Shown piece by piece: positions 5,177-6,599 of a DNA stretch of 6,599 nt. This stretch comes from an uncultured Clostridia bacterium (GTDB lineage Bacteria > Bacillota > Clostridia > Oscillospirales > Oscillospiraceae). Position 1 is the first letter of the stretch. Every line of letters begins with the position of its first letter. The notes under the pieces were generated by a model. That model was not told the origin of the DNA and searched no databases. It was given only the letters and a program-made list of their open reading frames with translations. Position numbers and translations under genes: made by a program. The stretch is from positions 1 to 6,599 of the forward strand of contig CAMDZY010000101.1 in NCBI GenBank assembly GCA_945910975.1, in the 5' to 3' direction.

Positions 5177-6211
5177 ATGCCAATCAAAATTATCCGAAAT
5201 GATATTACCAAAATCGAGTGCGACGCCATTGTCAACGCGGCCAATTCCACGCTTTTGGGTGGCGGTGGTGTCGATGGCGCGATTCACAAGGCCGCGGGGG
5301 TGAAGCTCCTTTTCGCGTGCATGAAGCTCGGCGGCTGCGCGGTGGGGCAGGCAAAAATTACAAAGGCGTATCAGCTGCCTGCAAAATATGTGATCCACAC
5401 GGTCGGTCCCAAGTGGCGCGGCGGACAAAACGGGGAGAGGGAACTGCTGATAAGCTGCTATCGCGAGTCGTTGGAGCTTGCGGCAAAACATGATTGCAAA
5501 AGCATTGCATTTCCGCTGATTTCCAGCGGTACTTATGGCTATCCAAAAGAACAGGCGTTAAAGGTCGCGATCGACACCATAACGACCTTTTTGCTGGATC
5601 ATGAGATGTTGGTATATCTTGTCGTGTTTGACAAGCAGGCCTTTCATATCAGCGAAAAGTTGTTTTCGGACATTGCTGCCTATGTGGATGACAAGTACGT
5701 ATATTTCCGGACGATCGTCGAAGGCCGCACGGAAACCTTGCCGTCCGTGGATTGGAGAGAATCTGTGGCAATGCCAAGGCGAGCCATGCCCATGCCTGAA
5801 CCCGAAGCGGCGCCAATGCCCTGCAAGGCCCCGGCACCCAGAGAGCAAAAGCTACAGGATGTCGTTTTGCAAATTGACGAGAGCTTTACACAGATGCTAC
5901 TGCGAAAAATCGATGAAAAGGGCATGACGGATGCGGCGTGCTACAAAAAAGCAAACGTTGACCGCAGATTGTTCTCCAAAATTCGCAGTGATATACATTA
6001 TCATCCGAACAAAACAACGGCGATTGCATTTGCAATCGCGCTGGAGCTTAACCTGGAGGAAACCAAAGACCTACTGATGAAAGCCGGCTTCGCCCTGTCG
6101 CACAGCAGCAAATTTGACATTATCATCGAATATTTCATCAGCCGTGGCAACTACGATATGTTTGAAATCAACGAAGCGCTGCTCGCATTCGACCAGAGCC
6201 TTTTATATTAA
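5177..6211 (+). CDS. Macro-domain protein with C-terminal HTH-like module
   Basis: This 344-residue protein has three parts. Residues 1-174 are a macro domain, the ADP-ribose-binding fold found in enzymes that remove ADP-ribose or deacetylate O-acetyl-ADP-ribose. The motifs are DAIVNAANSTLLGGGGVDGAIH (split as NAAN 20-23 and GGGGVDGAIH 28-37), LGGCAVGQAKIT (51-62), VIHTVGPKW (72-80) and the phosphate loop SSGTYGYP (116-123). N23, the glycine loop and D33 are kept, so binding and possibly catalysis are expected. Residues about 195-225 are a Pro/Met/Ala-rich flexible linker. Residues 226-344 are an all-helical module with a Cro/C1-like look: CYKKANVDRRLFSKIRSD, then NKTTAIAFAIALELNLEETKDLLMKAGF (read as 278-304), then a conserved-looking tail ending FDQSLLY. 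I infer DNA or partner binding for it; that is not proven. The ATG is preceded by GGAGGGAGGAG. It is transcribed alone and divergently from the t6A operon. It may be an ADP-ribose-responsive regulator or a stress/defence protein. Confidence 0.9.
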   Translation: MPIKIIRNDITKIECDAIVNAANSTLLGGGGVDGAIHKAAGVKLLFACMKLGGCAVGQAKITKAYQLPAKYVIHTVGPKWRGGQNGERELLISCYRESLELAAKHDCKSIAFPLISSGTYGYPKEQALKVAIDTITTFLLDHEMLVYLVVFDKQAFHISEKLFSDIAAYVDDKYVYFRTIVEGRTETLPSVDWRESVAMPRRAMPMPEPEAAPMPCKAPAPREQKLQDVVLQIDESFTQMLLRKIDEKGMTDAACYKKANVDRRLFSKIRSDIHYHPNKTTAIAFAIALELNLEETKDLLMKAGFALSHSSKFDIIIEYFISRGNYDMFEINEALLAFDQSLLY

Positions 6212-6265
6212 ATGATAAAAGCCGCTCAAGTTCGGCAATGTTCTTCTGCGGGGAAGAACGCCGTT

Positions 6266-6292
6266 AAAAAACGGAGCTTTTTCACAGCTCCG
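6266..6292 (-). terminator. Probable minus-strand terminator of a lost neighbour
   Basis: CGGAGCT (6272-6278) and AGCTCCG (6286-6292) form a 7-bp stem with a 7-base loop; on the minus strand it is followed by six T's (6271-6266). This fits a terminator for a gene coming from the right, which is absent because the sequence turns into adapter at 6316. On the plus strand a weaker alternative hairpin, CCGTT/AACGG followed by AGCTTTTT, could end the macro-gene transcript. Confidence 0.55.
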
Positions 6293-6315
6293 GCAATTGT
6301 CGCATTGTAGGCGAC

Positions 6316-6373
6316 AGATCGGAAGAGCGTCGTGTAGGGAAAGAGTGTAGATCTCGGTGGTCGCCGTATCATT
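6316..6373. other. Illumina TruSeq universal (P5-side) adapter, reverse complement
   Basis: The 58 bases from AGATCGGAAGAGCGTCG to GTATCATT are the complete reverse complement of the TruSeq universal adapter. This is synthetic library sequence and not part of the organism. Confidence 0.99.
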
Positions 6374-6391
6374 AAAAAAAAAAATTTTTTT
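6374..6391. other. Poly-A/poly-T filler between adapters
   Basis: Eleven A's followed by seven T's lie exactly between the end of one adapter and the start of the other. A-runs are typical of sequencer reads that run off the end of the library molecule; here they probably allowed two such reads to be joined in assembly. Confidence 0.9.
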
Positions 6392-6457
6392 CAAGCAGAA
6401 GACGGCATACGAGATTCCGTCTTGTGACTGGAGTTCAGACGTGTGCTCTTCCGATCT
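6392..6457. other. Illumina P7 index adapter
   Basis: CAAGCAGAAGACGGCATACG starts the 24-base P7 segment (6392-6415). It is followed by an 8-base index TCCGTCTT (6416-6423) and the read-2 primer segment from GTGACTGGAG to CTCTTCCGATCT (6424-6457). This is synthetic sequence. Confidence 0.99.
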
Positions 6458-6549
6458 AGTTCGAAGAGGAGAATGAGGCAATCAAGTCAGTAACCGATGT
6501 CGAGATGTTGAAGGAAGCTGCCAAGACATTCGCCGCTTTGCTCCAGGAA
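6458..6549. other. Short library insert of unknown origin, not contiguous with the genome
   Basis: These 92 bases lie exactly between the end of the P7 adapter and the next P5-side adapter, so they are the insert of one short library molecule. One plus-strand frame (from 6460) is open throughout and reads FEEENEAIKSVTD then VEMLKEAAKTFAALLQ, an acidic, helix-prone peptide that looks like an internal piece of a coding gene. I do not recognise the protein. It should not be placed next to the macro gene. Confidence 0.88.
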
Positions 6550-6599
6550 AGATCGGAAGAGCGTCGTGTAGGGAAAGAGTGTAGATCTCGGTGGTCGCC
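6550..6599. other. Second copy of the Illumina TruSeq adapter, truncated by window end
   Basis: These 50 bases repeat 6316-6365 exactly. They are adapter read-through at the far end of the 92-base insert and confirm the chimeric nature of the window's right end. Confidence 0.99.

Noticed and set aside
6226..6315. Possible C-terminus of a minus-strand gene (about 29 open codons ending at 6226)
   Set aside because: Too short to tell from chance, no recognised motif, and it would end beyond the likely terminator hairpin.
1..6315. CRISPR arrays, tRNA/rRNA genes, insertion sequences
   Set aside because: I looked for spaced direct repeats, cloverleaf-like segments and transposase motifs and saw none.
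6374..6391. A-run followed by T-run as a natural palindrome or terminator
   Set aside because: It lies exactly between two synthetic adapters and is a sequencing/assembly artefact.
6203..6481. 92-residue minus-strand open frame
   Set aside because: Most of it is translated adapter sequence; the genomic part alone shows no protein family features.

Overview
This window looks like chromosomal DNA from an anaerobic, endospore-lineage member of the Firmicutes (Clostridia, most likely the Oscillospirales/Ruminococcaceae group). The reasons are a full-length Spo0A, a glutamate dehydrogenase that closely resembles (from memory) the Clostridium symbiosum enzyme, Gram-positive style GGAGG ribosome binding sites, strong intrinsic terminators, and several GTG/TTG starts. 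The lineage is inferred from protein resemblance, not from a search. The last ~284 bases are not genome: they are Illumina library adapters around a short stray insert, so the natural sequence ends at about 6315.

Layout, left to right. (1) 1-873: the 3' part of a glutamate dehydrogenase gene (+), closed by a 15-bp-stem terminator. (2) 874-1223: two small hairpins, then a 59-residue ribbon-helix-helix protein (+), ending in a hairpin shared with the convergent gene. (3) 1228-2000: an acyl-ACP thioesterase (-) with its own promoter, which abuts the spo0A terminator. (4) 2000-3029: spo0A (-) with a terminator, a plausible promoter and a cluster of candidate Spo0A-binding boxes upstream. (5) 3147-5051: a compact three-gene operon (-), tsaE-tsaB-upp, with a clear promoter and terminator. 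(6) 5084-6211: a divergently transcribed gene (+) encoding a macro domain joined by a Pro/Met-rich linker to a C-terminal helical, HTH-like module, with a strong sigma-A type promoter carrying inverted repeats. (7) 6212-6315: short hairpins. (8) 6316-6599: adapter chimera.

How the genes work together. TsaE and TsaB are two parts of the machine that makes the tRNA t6A37 modification; here they are translationally overlapped and followed after 2 bp by uracil phosphoribosyltransferase (pyrimidine salvage), with no tsaD or rimI beside them. Spo0A is probably autoregulated. Glutamate dehydrogenase, the thioesterase and the small DNA-binding protein are separate transcription units.

The most biologically interesting item is the macro-HTH fusion, a candidate ADP-ribose-linked regulator or stress/defence protein with possible operator sites at its own promoter. 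The most important practical item is the adapter contamination: anything annotated to the right of 6315 is artefactual.
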